Shown here: one piece after another, positions 51,240 through 60,756 of the stretch
Layout: each line of letters begins with the position of its first letter
Position numbering within the stretch: the first letter of the stretch is position 1
DNA from: an uncultured Selenomonadales bacterium
GTDB lineage: Bacteria; Bacillota; Negativicutes; Selenomonadales; Selenomonadaceae
DNA length: 64,000 bases
Assembly (NCBI GenBank): GCA_946408355.1
Contig: CAMJRX010000004.1
Location: forward strand, 21,199 to 85,198
Direction: 5' to 3'
Made by a program: the position numbers and the translations under genes
The notes under the pieces: model-generated
Databases searched by the model: none
Told to the model about the DNA's origin: nothing
Seen by the model: only the letters and a program-made list of their open reading frames with translations

Positions 51240-52475
51240 TCAACGAACCAAACGATACATTAAATCTTCTTGCGCCTTCATGCACTTCATCAGCTCAAAG
51301 CGTTCTTGAATCGTTTCACGCGCCGCCGCACCTAATTTTTTGCCATATTCGGGATCGTCGAGGAGTTCCTCAATTTTGCGGGCAATGTGATATGGCGAGC
51401 GGAACTCTGCAAGCAAGCCATTAACGCCATCCTCCATAACCTCTTGAACGGGCGGAGTTTTCGAGCAAACCATAGGACAGGCAAAACTCATAGCCTCTAA
51501 ACACGACCAACTAAGCACGAACGGACGAGTTAAATAGACGTGACAACTTGACGCCCGCAAAATTTTCTGATAATCCCCGCGATTTCTCAAACCTACAAAG
51601 TGCACGCGGTCAGTTGGATAGCCGCCTTTTTTCTCTTCCTCTTTAAGATAAGTTGTGTCCTTGAGCTGTGCGCCGTAACAAATTCTATCTTTGCCGACAA
51701 CGACAACATGAGTATCCGGGCGGCGTTCCAATACGTGGCGAATTGCGTCCATAAAATAAGGGAAACCGCGATAAATTTCAAAGCCGCGTGCAACGTAAGT
51801 AATAATCTCGGTACCTTCTGGCAAGTTAAGCTGAATATCCTCAAGCACAAGTCCAGGACGCTTGCCGCTTGGGTCGGGCGAACAAAACCGCGTATCAATG
51901 CCCTCGTGAATCACGTTAAGTTTAGGCTTGTACTCTTCGGGAAATTGCGAATATTGCCATTGAGTCGGCGTAATTCCCGCGTCGCAAAGTTCCAAATTCA
52001 TTAAGTGATGAGCGTTGCGCGTGCGAATTGAAATGCGATTCCCAATCTGCGGAATTTCGTCAGGCCACCAATAACAATCGCTGTCTTCAACCAGATAATA
52101 CCACTCAAAATAGCCGAGAATAGGAACTTTAGGATACATGTCCTTGCAATAAAGCGTTGAGCCCCAGCCCGTGTGACCGATTATCACGTCGGGTTTAACA
52201 TTGCGCTCTTTAACGAGCCATTCCATAGCCCTAAGAACGGCTTGCCCCTCGACGACAGCCTCTGCTGCAGGACGCAAAGGTCCACAAGTTTTAATCCAAT
52301 TTTCCGACTCTTCGCTCGGTTTAGGATAAAGGGCAAGTGTCACGTTCTTAAGTTGTGCGTTTATCGAATTTTCTTTGGACAAAAAGTAAACGTCATTTTC
52401 GGGATTGCTTGCCAGATACGGCGCAAGGTTCAAATACTGCGCGGGGAATGACGGGTGCAAAATAAAAATATTCAC
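51240..52475 (-). CDS. GT4-family glycosyltransferase
   Basis: 411 residues; GTG start behind AAAGGAGAG. MNIFILHPSFPAQYLNLAPY (N-lobe), VIGHTGWGSTLYCKDMYPKV, then the C-lobe with TYVARGFEIYRGFPYFMDAI, ASSCHVYLTRPFVLSWSCLE AMS and CSKTPPVQEVMEDGVNGLLA EF, a retaining GT4 pattern (E...S..E motif). Lies between a type I secretion ABC transporter and a second glycosyltransferase, 18 bases after the former, so all may be co-transcribed. Acceptor unknown. Confidence 0.88.
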   Translation of the reverse strand: MNIFILHPSFPAQYLNLAPYLASNPENDVYFLSKENSINAQLKNVTLALYPKPSEESENWIKTCGPLRPAAEAVVEGQAVLRAMEWLVKERNVKPDVIIGHTGWGSTLYCKDMYPKVPILGYFEWYYLVEDSDCYWWPDEIPQIGNRISIRTRNAHHLMNLELCDAGITPTQWQYSQFPEEYKPKLNVIHEGIDTRFCSPDPSGKRPGLVLEDIQLNLPEGTEIITYVARGFEIYRGFPYFMDAIRHVLERRPDTHVVVVGKDRICYGAQLKDTTYLKEEEKKGGYPTDRVHFVGLRNRGDYQKILRASSCHVYLTRPFVLSWSCLEAMSFACPMVCSKTPPVQEVMEDGVNGLLAEFRSPYHIARKIEELLDDPEYGKKLGAAARETIQERFELMKCMKAQEDLMYRLVR

Positions 52476-52493
52476 GTAAAAATCTCTCCTTTA

Positions 52494-54791
52494 TTATCCC
52501 ATTTGAGCTTGATGAAGTTTAGCATAGACGCCGTTGCGTTTCATTAATTCATCATGTGTACCAGCCTCGATTATGCGCCCTTTGTCGATAACAATAATCG
52601 CGTCGCAGTCTCGAACGGTCGATAAGCGGTGAGCAATCATTAACATTGTACGCCCGCGAGAAATCGGCTCAATGTTATTCATAATGATATTTTCGGATTC
52701 ATAGTCAAGAGCACTAGTTGCCTCGTCGAAAATCAAAATGCGTGGATTAGAGAGCAAAGCGCGAGCGATAGCAATTCTTTGACGTTGCCCGCCGCTTAAC
52801 ATGCCGCCGCGTTCACCGACGAAACTATCATAGCCGTGCTGGAATTGACTAATAAATTCATCTGCGCCCGCCAATTTTGCTGCATTAACAATTTCTTCGT
52901 GTGTAGCGTTCGGAGCGGCTATACGAATATTTTCCTCAATCGAGCCACTGAAAAGCATACTATCTTGCAACACGACGCCAATTTGACGCCTAAGCCACGC
53001 CGGCTCAACTTGCGCAATGTCAACGCCGTCAATTAAAATGCGTCCCGTGTCAGGCAGATAAAGTCGTTGAATCAATTTAGTTAACGTCGATTTTCCCGAA
53101 CCAGAACGACCTACAATACCGACTTTCATACCAGCGGGAATTCTAATGTTGACGTTATCAAGAACTTTGCCACCCTCTTCCGTGTAGCTAAATGCTAATT
53201 TTTCCATAGCAATTTCGCCGCGCAGGCTCGGCAATGTCGTGCGCGAAGGATTGAACGCCGGCTCGGTTTCTTCGTCCATTATATCTGAAAGTCTTTCCAT
53301 AGAAACGCGCACTTTTTGGAAATCTTGCCATTGATTAATTAGACGCATGACCGGACCGATTAATTGTCCCGCAATCATTTGGAATGCAATCAATTCGCCA
53401 ACGGTTATATCGCCTTCCATGACGTAATATGCACCAACCCACAAAATTACAAGATTGAAGATACTAAAGAAAAAAGAGCCGATTGAGTTCGCGATATTCG
53501 CCAAATTAACAACGTCGAGGGATGCTTTAACCAAACGGGCAAGCATTTCTTCATAGCGGCGGATAAAATTATTTTCAACACTTGTTGCTTTAACTGTATG
53601 AATACCGGTTATCGTCTCAATAAGGAAAGAACGGTTTTCACTGGCTATTAAAAATCTTTCGTTAATCAGACGTTTAAAAATAGGCGCAACGATTAAATTT
53701 AATAGCACGAACATCGGAATCATAACCAAAACGACAAGGCTAAGCATTCGGCTATAGTACAGGAACATGACGGCGAAATAAAATACTGCGAAGACAATAT
53801 CAAGAATAATGGTAAGGCTTGCACCCGTCATAAAATTTCGCAAAGTTTCTAGCTCGCCAATACGTGATACAACGTCGCCAACCTGCCACTTTTGGAAATA
53901 GCTTATAGGGAGCGACGTGATATTTTTGTACAAACGCGAACTCAATACCACGTCCATTTTGCTTGTTATGTTCGCGAAAAGATATGTTCGCAATCCTGTC
54001 ATTATTTGCTGGAACAGCGTACAAATAACCATGCCCAAAACTAAAATATCTAATGCGTCTGCTGCTCTGTGCACCAAAACTTTATCGATAATATTTTGCA
54101 CAAAGAATGGCGACGCCAAACCTAAGACTTGCAAAAGGAACGATAAGAATAAAACATTTCGCAAAAGAGGCATATACTTCGACAAGACCGGAACAAACCA
54201 TTTAAAGCCGAATTTGCTTTTCTTTTTGTCGAGTTCAAAACGGCGCGTGAAAAGTATCGCTTCGCCATTCCAGTCCAGCAAAAGTTTATATCGGTCAACT
54301 TTAACGGGTTGTTGCGAGAAGGCAGGATCCATTACATAAATATTTCCTTCGCGGATTGTTGTAATGACTACGCTTCTTCCTGAATGCAAACGGATTAAAA
54401 TAGGATAAACTAGCCTATCCAAATCGGCTTCTTTTAGCCCCTCATATTTGCGAGCTTTTAACTTCAATTCGCGAGCTGCTCTAACAAGTGTCGTAATATC
54501 AACGCTACCAGCTCTCAAGACATAAGCGCGTTCTAACTGTCGATAATCAGCGGGAATATTATAGTATTTAGCAATGGCAACAAGGCAGGCAATACCTGTG
54601 TCGATACCGTTTACAATGCCGCCGTCTTCTTGCTCAGCTTCGTAATCAGTATCGAGAGCATATGTTGGATCCATTTCACCGCGTGGTTGCTCATTTTTTT
54701 TGACAACTTGCCCTTCGGATTTTTGCGGTACTTGTCCTTTGGCGAGAACTATTTTTTTGTCATCAGGATTTTGATTTTTATTTTCCGCCAT
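52494..54791 (-). CDS. Type I secretion ABC transporter with degenerate C39-like domain
   Basis: 765 residues. N-terminal about 190 residues resemble a C39 peptidase, but the catalytic cysteine motif reads DTGIACLVAIAKYY (Thr in place of the DCG cysteine), as in HlyB-type C39-like docking domains that do not cleave. Then six membrane helices and an ATPase with GRSGSGKSTLTKLIQRLYLP (Walker A), LSGGQRQRIAIARALLSNPR ILIFDEATSALD (signature, Walker B) and the H-loop IAHRLST. With the HlyD-family partner and a second transporter it forms a secretion locus for RTX-like or adhesin substrates. Confidence 0.92.
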   Translation of the reverse strand: MAENKNQNPDDKKIVLAKGQVPQKSEGQVVKKNEQPRGEMDPTYALDTDYEAEQEDGGIVNGIDTGIACLVAIAKYYNIPADYRQLERAYVLRAGSVDITTLVRAARELKLKARKYEGLKEADLDRLVYPILIRLHSGRSVVITTIREGNIYVMDPAFSQQPVKVDRYKLLLDWNGEAILFTRRFELDKKKSKFGFKWFVPVLSKYMPLLRNVLFLSFLLQVLGLASPFFVQNIIDKVLVHRAADALDILVLGMVICTLFQQIMTGLRTYLFANITSKMDVVLSSRLYKNITSLPISYFQKWQVGDVVSRIGELETLRNFMTGASLTIILDIVFAVFYFAVMFLYYSRMLSLVVLVMIPMFVLLNLIVAPIFKRLINERFLIASENRSFLIETITGIHTVKATSVENNFIRRYEEMLARLVKASLDVVNLANIANSIGSFFFSIFNLVILWVGAYYVMEGDITVGELIAFQMIAGQLIGPVMRLINQWQDFQKVRVSMERLSDIMDEETEPAFNPSRTTLPSLRGEIAMEKLAFSYTEEGGKVLDNVNIRIPAGMKVGIVGRSGSGKSTLTKLIQRLYLPDTGRILIDGVDIAQVEPAWLRRQIGVVLQDSMLFSGSIEENIRIAAPNATHEEIVNAAKLAGADEFISQFQHGYDSFVGERGGMLSGGQRQRIAIARALLSNPRILIFDEATSALDYESENIIMNNIEPISRGRTMLMIAHRLSTVRDCDAIIVIDKGRIIEAGTHDELMKRNGVYAKLHQAQMG

Positions 54792-54794
54792 GAA

Positions 54795-56150
54795 TCACCG
54801 CTCCCTTAAAGCTTCGGACGTATAACGGCGGAACGGGTCGAGGAAGAAGTCAATAATTCTCTTCTCCTTAATTTTAATTTCCGCGCTTACATTCATTCCG
54901 ACTTCTAATTTTGCCGGTTGTCCATAGACACTAATATCATTGCTCGTCGGGTCGAGGAGGAGTTTATATTTCATATAGCGTAATTGGTCGCTGGGTTCAT
55001 TGACGGCGTCCGCGCTAATTTCCATAACTTCCGCTTTATACATGCCGAATTTTTGGAAATTAAACGTCTCAACCTTGACTTCTGCCTCTTGTCCGACTTT
55101 AATAAAACCAATGTCCTTGTTGTCCGCGTAAACTTCAAATTCAAGCTTAGCATCTTCAGGAACAATCTGCATTAAAGGTTGCGCGTCCGTGACGATACCG
55201 CCGAGCGTGTGAACGTTTAAGTTATAAACTCTACCTGACGTGGGAGCGTAAATCGTTGCCATGCGCGAATCTTCGTCTGCTTTTTTTATTGCTTCACTAA
55301 CGGAATAATATTCCTTCTTAGCCTCGACAAGCGCAGTCATTATATCTTTATGATAGGCGGCGTCGACGTTAGCAAGATTTTGTTGTGCTTCGGCGATTTC
55401 AGCTTTTATGCTGTTAATTGAATCCAATTCTGCTTGAGCGTTTTTAGCGTATTCAATCGTGGCACTTTGCTGTTCAAGAAGTTGGAATTGGGAAATGGCG
55501 TTTTGCTCGCTCAACTCAATAAGACGCGCTTCTTTTTCCTGTTGAATAGCTAAAACTTCCGCGTATTTCTCATAAGAGGCTTGCGTTGCCTGAAGTCTAG
55601 CTATTTTTTGGTCGATAACGTCCACACGGCTTTGGCGTTGCGTGCGATAATCGGACGTGCGACTTTGATAAAGAGCCATTTCCGCCGCTAAATCGTGAGC
55701 CTCAAGGTCGGGATCTTCTTCCGGCACAAAAGGCTGTTGTGTAAGCTCGGCAGTCAATCGCTGAATATCAAGCTTGTAATAGGCGGCGCGTTTCTTTAAG
55801 CTGTCATAATCCGCTGTGGTAGTCGTCGGGTCAAGGATAACTAATACATCGCCCTCTTGAACGAGTTGTCCTTCCTCAACATTGATTTCCTTGATTATGC
55901 CTTTGTTCTTAACTTGAATTGTTTTAATTTGTCCCGAAGGAATAACCTTACCTGCGGCGACTGCAACTTCGTTAATGTGACCTAAAATTGACCAAGCCAA
56001 CGCGATGACGACTAAAAGCAAAACTGACCACATAACCAATCGTCCCGTCGGCGAAGGCGGCGTTTCTGTTACTTCTAATATCGCGGGCAAGAATTCGGTT
56101 TCTTTTTCTCGTTCTTCCCCGCGAGTAAGCCATTTAAAAAATTTGCCCAT
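54795..56150 (-). CDS. HlyD-family membrane fusion protein
   Basis: 451 residues from ATG 56150 (AGAGGTT upstream). Cytoplasmic N-terminus, one membrane helix (LVMWSVLLLVVIALAWSILG), lipoyl half (GKVIPSGQIKTIQVKNKGII KEINVEEGQLVQEGDVLVIL DP), long coiled coil (about 130-290), second lipoyl half and beta-barrel (IYAPTSGRVYNLNVHTLGGI). Links the inner-membrane ABC transporter to an outer-membrane TolC-type channel; no TolC gene is seen in the window. Stop and start codons of the neighbours are within 4 bases. Confidence 0.95.
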   Translation of the reverse strand: MGKFFKWLTRGEEREKETEFLPAILEVTETPPSPTGRLVMWSVLLLVVIALAWSILGHINEVAVAAGKVIPSGQIKTIQVKNKGIIKEINVEEGQLVQEGDVLVILDPTTTTADYDSLKKRAAYYKLDIQRLTAELTQQPFVPEEDPDLEAHDLAAEMALYQSRTSDYRTQRQSRVDVIDQKIARLQATQASYEKYAEVLAIQQEKEARLIELSEQNAISQFQLLEQQSATIEYAKNAQAELDSINSIKAEIAEAQQNLANVDAAYHKDIMTALVEAKKEYYSVSEAIKKADEDSRMATIYAPTSGRVYNLNVHTLGGIVTDAQPLMQIVPEDAKLEFEVYADNKDIGFIKVGQEAEVKVETFNFQKFGMYKAEVMEISADAVNEPSDQLRYMKYKLLLDPTSNDISVYGQPAKLEVGMNVSAEIKIKEKRIIDFFLDPFRRYTSEALRER

Positions 56151-56154
56151 TGTT

Positions 56155-58290
56155 TTAACCTCTGCTTTCTTGCTGATCGTAAAGATAACGATAAAGTCCA
56201 CCGTGATTCATCAGCTGTTCATGCGTGCCACTCTCGACGATTTCGCCTTTGTCGACGACGATAATTTTATCGCAACGACGCACCGCGCTCAATCTGTGCG
56301 CAATGATAAGCATTGTCCTCTTAGCTCCGATTGCGCCCATGTTGTTAAAAATAATTCTTTCGGATTCGTAGTCAAGAGCACTAGTTGCCTCGTCGAAAAT
56401 TAAAATCGGCGGATTGGCAAGCAGTGCACGAGCAATAGCCACGCGCTGACGTTGACCGCCAGAAAGAGAATCGCCACGCTCGCCAACTTTAGTATCGTAA
56501 CCTTCTTTGAGTTCCAAAATAAAATCATGAGCACCAGCAAGCCGCGCCGCACGAATAATTTCGTCCATAGTAGCAGTTGGGCGGCTTATTGCAATGTTGT
56601 CGCGCACGCTGGCGTTGAACAGATAATTTTCCTGCATAACAACACCGATTTGATCTCTAAGCCACGAAAGATTTGCCTCACGAGTATTGATACCGCCAAC
56701 AACGATTTGACCTTCTTCAGGAATATAGAGGTTTTGTACTAAATTTGTCAAAGTTGACTTGCCGGAACCAGAGCGTCCAACAATACCAACTTTTTGACCA
56801 GGCTGGACGGTTAAATTTATATGTTTTAAGACTTGCGGCAAATCTACGCGGTATCGGAAGGAAACATCTTTAAATTCAATCGCACCGTCAATTCTCTCGT
56901 CACCGCGCTTGCCCATTTCCTGAACAATCGGCTCCATTGGCGTATCCAAAATGTCACCAATAAGTCGTAGCGAGAAACTTAAGAGGAAAAGTTGCCACCA
57001 CATCATTAAAAGATTTGTTAAAGGTCCGATTGCCTGTCTTGAGATCATTTGGAATGCAATTAGTTGACCAAGTGTTAATTCGCCATTCATGACCATATTA
57101 CCGCCGTACCAAAGAATTCCAAGCGAGACTATCCCGTCAGCAAGCCCTCTATAGCCGGTAATAAACAGCATAAACTTTTGCATTTCAAATTGTGTACGAA
57201 TATAGCGCGATACTAAATTTTCCCATTTATTGACGAATTGTGGTTCTACAGCCAACGCTTTAACGGTTTCAACATTGGTAATAGATTCGACCATAAAAGA
57301 GCTATATGCTACTCTTGCACGCCAAATACCTTGCATTTTTTTCATTAGAATTGGCATAGCCAAAACTTGAACGACGTAGAGCGGAATTACTAGGAATGTA
57401 ATTAAAGTTAATTCCACTGAGTACAATAACATAAAAACAACAAATACTACCGAGAATAATGCATCAAGTACAGCCATTAATCCGGAACCTGTAAAAAAGC
57501 TACGGACACGCTCCATCATATCCATACGCATAAGTATTTCACCGACGCGCCGCCGTTCGTAATAAGGCAGTGGCAATGAAATTAAGTGACGAAACAGTCT
57601 TGTCCCCAAAATTGCGTCAAGTTTGTTTGTCGTGTGATTCAGTATGTAAGTTTTTAGCGCGGTTAAAAGCGATTGCATTGCAAAGAACAAAACCATGCTA
57701 TAACCGATAACTGTAAGCGTAGATAAGCCGTTATTGCCGATAACTTTGTCTATGATAACCTGCGTAATAAGCGGAAAAACAATGGCCATTACTTGAAGAA
57801 ATAAAGACGCTACTAAAACTTCCATGAGCGACTTTTTGTAACGCTTAATAACTCTTAAGAACCAGTCGAGGTTGTATTGCTTTTTAAAATAAGCCCAGTT
57901 GAAGCCAGCCGAGAAAATCATCATCTCGTTAGTCCAGCTCTCCAAAAATTCCTTCATTGGAATAGCTTTTGGCTTAGTTTCTCGTGGGTCAATCGCCAAA
58001 ACAACGTCCTCGTTCGTGCTACCGATTGCTATATATGCGCCGTCGTGCATTTTGACAACGGCAGGATATTCAACCTCGCGAAATTCATCAACAGTCGGGC
58101 GAATAATCGAGCTATTGACTTTGTATTTTTTCGCTACCTTACTGAGTTTCTCCCAATTTAATTTATCATCGGTTTCGGGGTTTTCGTCGTAAATTTTTTG
58201 CAAATCCTTCACACCGAAATGTTGCAAAACTTTTATGATAGAAATTATCCCTGTGCGGTCCTTGGGTGGCAAGGATTTATTTGCGGGCAT
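56155..58290 (-). CDS. Second type I secretion ABC transporter with C39-like domain
   Basis: 711 residues. N-terminal domain (about 1-145) has the C39-like fold but no catalytic Cys (DRTGIISIIKVLQHFG). Six membrane helices, then ATPase GRSGSGKSTLTNLVQNLYIP, LSGGQRQRVAIARALLANPP ILIFDEATSALD, IAHRLSAVRR. About as different from the transporter at 52494 as typical paralogues. The order ABC-HlyD-ABC suggests a heterodimeric or duplicated exporter sharing one fusion protein. Confidence 0.92.
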   Translation of the reverse strand: MPANKSLPPKDRTGIISIIKVLQHFGVKDLQKIYDENPETDDKLNWEKLSKVAKKYKVNSSIIRPTVDEFREVEYPAVVKMHDGAYIAIGSTNEDVVLAIDPRETKPKAIPMKEFLESWTNEMMIFSAGFNWAYFKKQYNLDWFLRVIKRYKKSLMEVLVASLFLQVMAIVFPLITQVIIDKVIGNNGLSTLTVIGYSMVLFFAMQSLLTALKTYILNHTTNKLDAILGTRLFRHLISLPLPYYERRRVGEILMRMDMMERVRSFFTGSGLMAVLDALFSVVFVVFMLLYSVELTLITFLVIPLYVVQVLAMPILMKKMQGIWRARVAYSSFMVESITNVETVKALAVEPQFVNKWENLVSRYIRTQFEMQKFMLFITGYRGLADGIVSLGILWYGGNMVMNGELTLGQLIAFQMISRQAIGPLTNLLMMWWQLFLLSFSLRLIGDILDTPMEPIVQEMGKRGDERIDGAIEFKDVSFRYRVDLPQVLKHINLTVQPGQKVGIVGRSGSGKSTLTNLVQNLYIPEEGQIVVGGINTREANLSWLRDQIGVVMQENYLFNASVRDNIAISRPTATMDEIIRAARLAGAHDFILELKEGYDTKVGERGDSLSGGQRQRVAIARALLANPPILIFDEATSALDYESERIIFNNMGAIGAKRTMLIIAHRLSAVRRCDKIIVVDKGEIVESGTHEQLMNHGGLYRYLYDQQESRG

Positions 58291-58379
58291 ATTGCATACA
58301 TGTCTCCCTTCATTTTTCGTTCCGTTATTGATTATGAATTAAGATTGTTAAACGCAGATTAGAAATAATTTTCCATTCA

Positions 58380-58415
58380 CGAAAAAACCGCCGTCAACGA
58401 AGACAGCGGCTTTTT
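58380..58415 (-). terminator. Terminator of rpsU
   Basis: Minus strand GCCGCTGTC-TTCG-TTGACGGCGG followed by six T, about 20 bases past the rpsU stop. Confidence 0.85.
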
Positions 58416-58432
58416 GTGTTTGTCGATAAGAA

Positions 58433-58612
58433 TTAACGATACTTCCGCTTGCGAGCCGCCTCCGATTTTTTCTTGCGGCGTACACTCGGCTTTTCGTAAT
58501 GTTCACGCTTGCGAACTTCGGCGAGCGTGCCCGCCTTTTGACAGGTACGCTTAAAGCGGCGGAGAGCACTGTCTATGGATTCGTTTTTCCCAACTTTGAC
58601 TTCATTGGCCAT
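58433..58612 (-). CDS. rpsU: Ribosomal protein bS21
   Basis: 59 residues, read directly from the minus strand: [40 protein letters not shown], then a basic tail [26 protein letters not shown] stands ahead of the ATG. bS21 helps 30S recognition of Shine-Dalgarno sequences. It is a single gene with its own terminator, located just downstream of hpf on the same strand, so two ribosome-associated factors are paired. Confidence 0.97.
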   Translation of the reverse strand: MANEVKVGKNESIDSALRRFKRTCQKAGTLAEVRKREHYEKPSVRRKKKSEAARKRKYR

Positions 58613-58709
58613 TCAATATCCCTCCCTCCGCTTGATACTAGAATATTTCGATTGCCCGCGTATTTTAACACGCAACCCTTTAATCGTCAACGGCGACAAT
58701 AAAATTAAA

Positions 58710-59255
58710 TCAGCCATCAAACTCCAAAAGTCCATAGGCTCCTGCCGTGCGCTTATAGACAACGCAAATTTGTTCAGTCTGCGCATCGCGGAAAACGAAA
58801 AACGTATGGTTGAGCAAATTCATCTGCATGATAGCTTCCTGCACGTCCATAGGTTTTACAACAAAGTGTTTTGTCTTGACAACGGGATATTCGCCCTCGT
58901 CCTCGCGCTCAACTTGAACTTTGGATTCGGCGAACGCTTCCGCCCTCATGCCGCCATTGCGAAAACGCCGTTCGAGTTTTGTCTTCTGCTTGTGAATTTG
59001 GCGTTCAAGTTTCTCAACGACCAAATCAATCGAGGTGTACATATCCAGATTGGATTCTTGCCCGCGCAGAATAAGCCCTCCGCGCACTTCTGCCGTAACC
59101 TCGACAATCTGCCTGTCCTTTTCGACCGAGAGTAAAACAGAAATTTCGTCCATGTTGTCGAAGTACTTCGTAATTTTGCCGACGCGCTTTTCCACGTACT
59201 CGCGCAACGGCTGGGTGATTTCGATGTTCTTGCCTCTGATGTTGAATGTTGCCAT
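58710..59255 (-). CDS. hpf: Ribosome hibernation promoting factor, long form
   Basis: 181 residues from ATG 59255 with AAGGAG ten bases upstream. The N-terminal HPF domain (FNIRGKNIEITQPLREYVEK RVGKITKYF, then ISVLLSVEKDRQIVEVTAEV) plus C-terminal dimerisation domain (VVKTKHFVVKPMDVQEAIMQ MNLLNHTFFVFRDAQ) define the long form that pairs 70S ribosomes into 100S dimers in stationary phase. Common in Firmicutes. Confidence 0.96.
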   Translation of the reverse strand: MATFNIRGKNIEITQPLREYVEKRVGKITKYFDNMDEISVLLSVEKDRQIVEVTAEVRGGLILRGQESNLDMYTSIDLVVEKLERQIHKQKTKLERRFRNGGMRAEAFAESKVQVEREDEGEYPVVKTKHFVVKPMDVQEAIMQMNLLNHTFFVFRDAQTEQICVVYKRTAGAYGLLEFDG

Positions 59256-59332
59256 GACCAAACAACTCCTTCCGCTCTTGCCGAATGTGTTTGCTTTTAT
59301 ATTCTGCGTGGCGGCGATAATTCCTTTAACGC

Positions 59333-59367
59333 AAAAAAATTTTAGCCCTCCAAAATTGGAAGGCTAA
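59333..59367 (-). terminator. Terminator of the two-component operon
   Basis: Minus strand TTAGCCTTCC-AATTTT-GGAGGGCTAA followed by AATTTTTTT, directly after the histidine kinase stop. Confidence 0.85.
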
Positions 59368-59369
59368 GT

Positions 59370-60089
59370 TTAAATCGTTGGAATAGTCAGCGTGAAAGTC
59401 GAACCTTCAGCGGGCTTGCTCCGAACTTTTATTTTAATGTTGTGACGGTCAGCAATCCACTTTGCGACAGAAAGACCAAGTCCGACGGAATTTTCGTTAT
59501 CGTCAATTTTAGTACGCGCCTTATCCATGCGATAGAATCTGTCGAAAATTTTAGCGCAATCTTCTTTCGGAATGCCAATGCCTTTATCGATAAATTTCAA
59601 CGTCGCCTCGTTCTTTGAAACCGTCAGTTCAACTTTAACTGGGGTATCGGGCGAACTGTAGCGCAAGGCATTATCGAGGAAAGCGGCTAACATTTTCTTT
59701 AAGAACTCTGCGTCCGCCAAAATTTTGCAAGACGCGAACTTAGAGACTTGCACGCGAGGCGAACGATAACTTTCAATAAATTTTTTTAACAATTCGTCTA
59801 AGGCGACGGGCACTTTCGTTAAAGGTTGACGTCCTTGATCTGCGCGGGCAAGGAACAATAAATTTTCAACAAGGCTTTGCATATTTTGCGCAGAAGTTTT
59901 TATGGACGTTACAGCCTCTTTAAAAAGTTCGGGGTCGGACGCGCCGCAAGTTTCTAGTAAATCTATGTAGCCGCGAATTATCGTTAGTGGCGTCCTAAGC
60001 TCGTGTGACATGTCGTTTACAAATCGTTGTTGCCGACGGAAATTTTCAGCAACTTTGACTGCCCGTGCCGAATTAATCCCTAATCGCAT
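59370..60089 (-). CDS. Histidine kinase lacking sensor and membrane region
   Basis: 239 residues from ATG 60089, which overlaps the end of the response regulator gene. It starts almost at the dimerisation domain: FRRQQRFVNDMSHELRTPLT (phospho-His in SHELRTP), then the catalytic domain with N box DNALRYSS, G1 DKGIGIPKE, F box IFDRFYRMDK and G2 GLGLSVAKWIADRH. Kinases with this type of H box normally carry two membrane helices, a sensor and HAMP of about 180-220 residues upstream; here that interval is gone. Either a soluble kinase or the product of an internal deletion. Confidence 0.85.
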   Translation of the reverse strand: MRLGINSARAVKVAENFRRQQRFVNDMSHELRTPLTIIRGYIDLLETCGASDPELFKEAVTSIKTSAQNMQSLVENLLFLARADQGRQPLTKVPVALDELLKKFIESYRSPRVQVSKFASCKILADAEFLKKMLAAFLDNALRYSSPDTPVKVELTVSKNEATLKFIDKGIGIPKEDCAKIFDRFYRMDKARTKIDDNENSVGLGLSVAKWIADRHNIKIKVRSKPAEGSTFTLTIPTI

Positions 60090-60756
60090 AGCCGACGCCC
60101 CTAGTTGTATAAATGTATTTTTCGCCGAATTTATCATCAATCTTAGAACGCAGATAGCTGATATAGACATCGACGACGTTGGTATCGCCAATGTAATCGT
60201 AGCCCCAAACGGTTTGGAGAATTTGATCTCGGCTTAAAACATTGCGTTTATTTTCCACCAGATATTTCAAGAGCGAATATTCTTTATGCGTCAATTCTAT
60301 TTTCTCGCCCTTAACTGTGACTTCATAACGATCTGGATAGAGAATCATATTTTTGACGACGTAACGAGTTTCCTCTGCGTTGCGAACTCGCTCACTATGC
60401 CGACGAAGAACGCCTCTTATCCGAGCTAAAAGTTCCTCACCGGCGAAAGGTTTAGTCATGTAATCATCTGCGCCGAGATCCAGCCCCTCAACTTTGTCAC
60501 GAATTTCATCACGCGCCGTCAACATTATTATCGGCACGTCGCTAACTTCGCGCACGCGCTTGCAAATTTCCATACCGTCCATTTCGGGGAGCATAATGTC
60601 CAACAAAACTAAATCATATTTCTCTTGTAAAATGCGTTCATAAGCCCGCCGCCCGTTTGATTCGATTGCCGTTTTAAAGCCCTCGCGTTCGAGTGTTAAT
60701 TGAAGTAAGCGGGCTATTGGTCGCTCGTCCTCAACGATAAAAATTTTTTCTGCCAT
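60073..60756 (-). CDS. OmpR/PhoB-family response regulator
   Basis: 227 residues. Receiver domain MAEKIFIVEDERPIARLLQL with acidic pair E9/D10 and phospho-acceptor D53 in LVLLDIMLPEMDG, T in MLTARD and K in MTKPF; winged-helix DNA-binding domain ELTHKEYSLLKYLVENKRNV LSRDQILQTVWGYDY...YISYLRSKIDD. Its stop overlaps the kinase start by 17 bases, so they are coupled. Target genes unknown; the autotransporter gene begins at 62988 on the same strand immediately upstream and ends one base before it. Confidence 0.95.
   Translation of the reverse strand: MAEKIFIVEDERPIARLLQLTLEREGFKTAIESNGRRAYERILQEKYDLVLLDIMLPEMDGMEICKRVREVSDVPIIMLTARDEIRDKVEGLDLGADDYMTKPFAGEELLARIRGVLRRHSERVRNAEETRYVVKNMILYPDRYEVTVKGEKIELTHKEYSLLKYLVENKRNVLSRDQILQTVWGYDYIGDTNVVDVYISYLRSKIDDKFGEKYIYTTRGVGYAIRD

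Noticed and set aside
58348..58569. A 73-codon minus-strand frame overlapping rpsU
   Set aside because: It is the wrong frame of the bS21 gene, whose true frame runs 58612 to 58433 with all family residues.
60090..60191. Longer histidine kinase start at 60191
   Set aside because: The extension is antiparallel-free but is only the shifted reading of the response regulator C-terminus and has no membrane segment; ATG 60089 is a better start.
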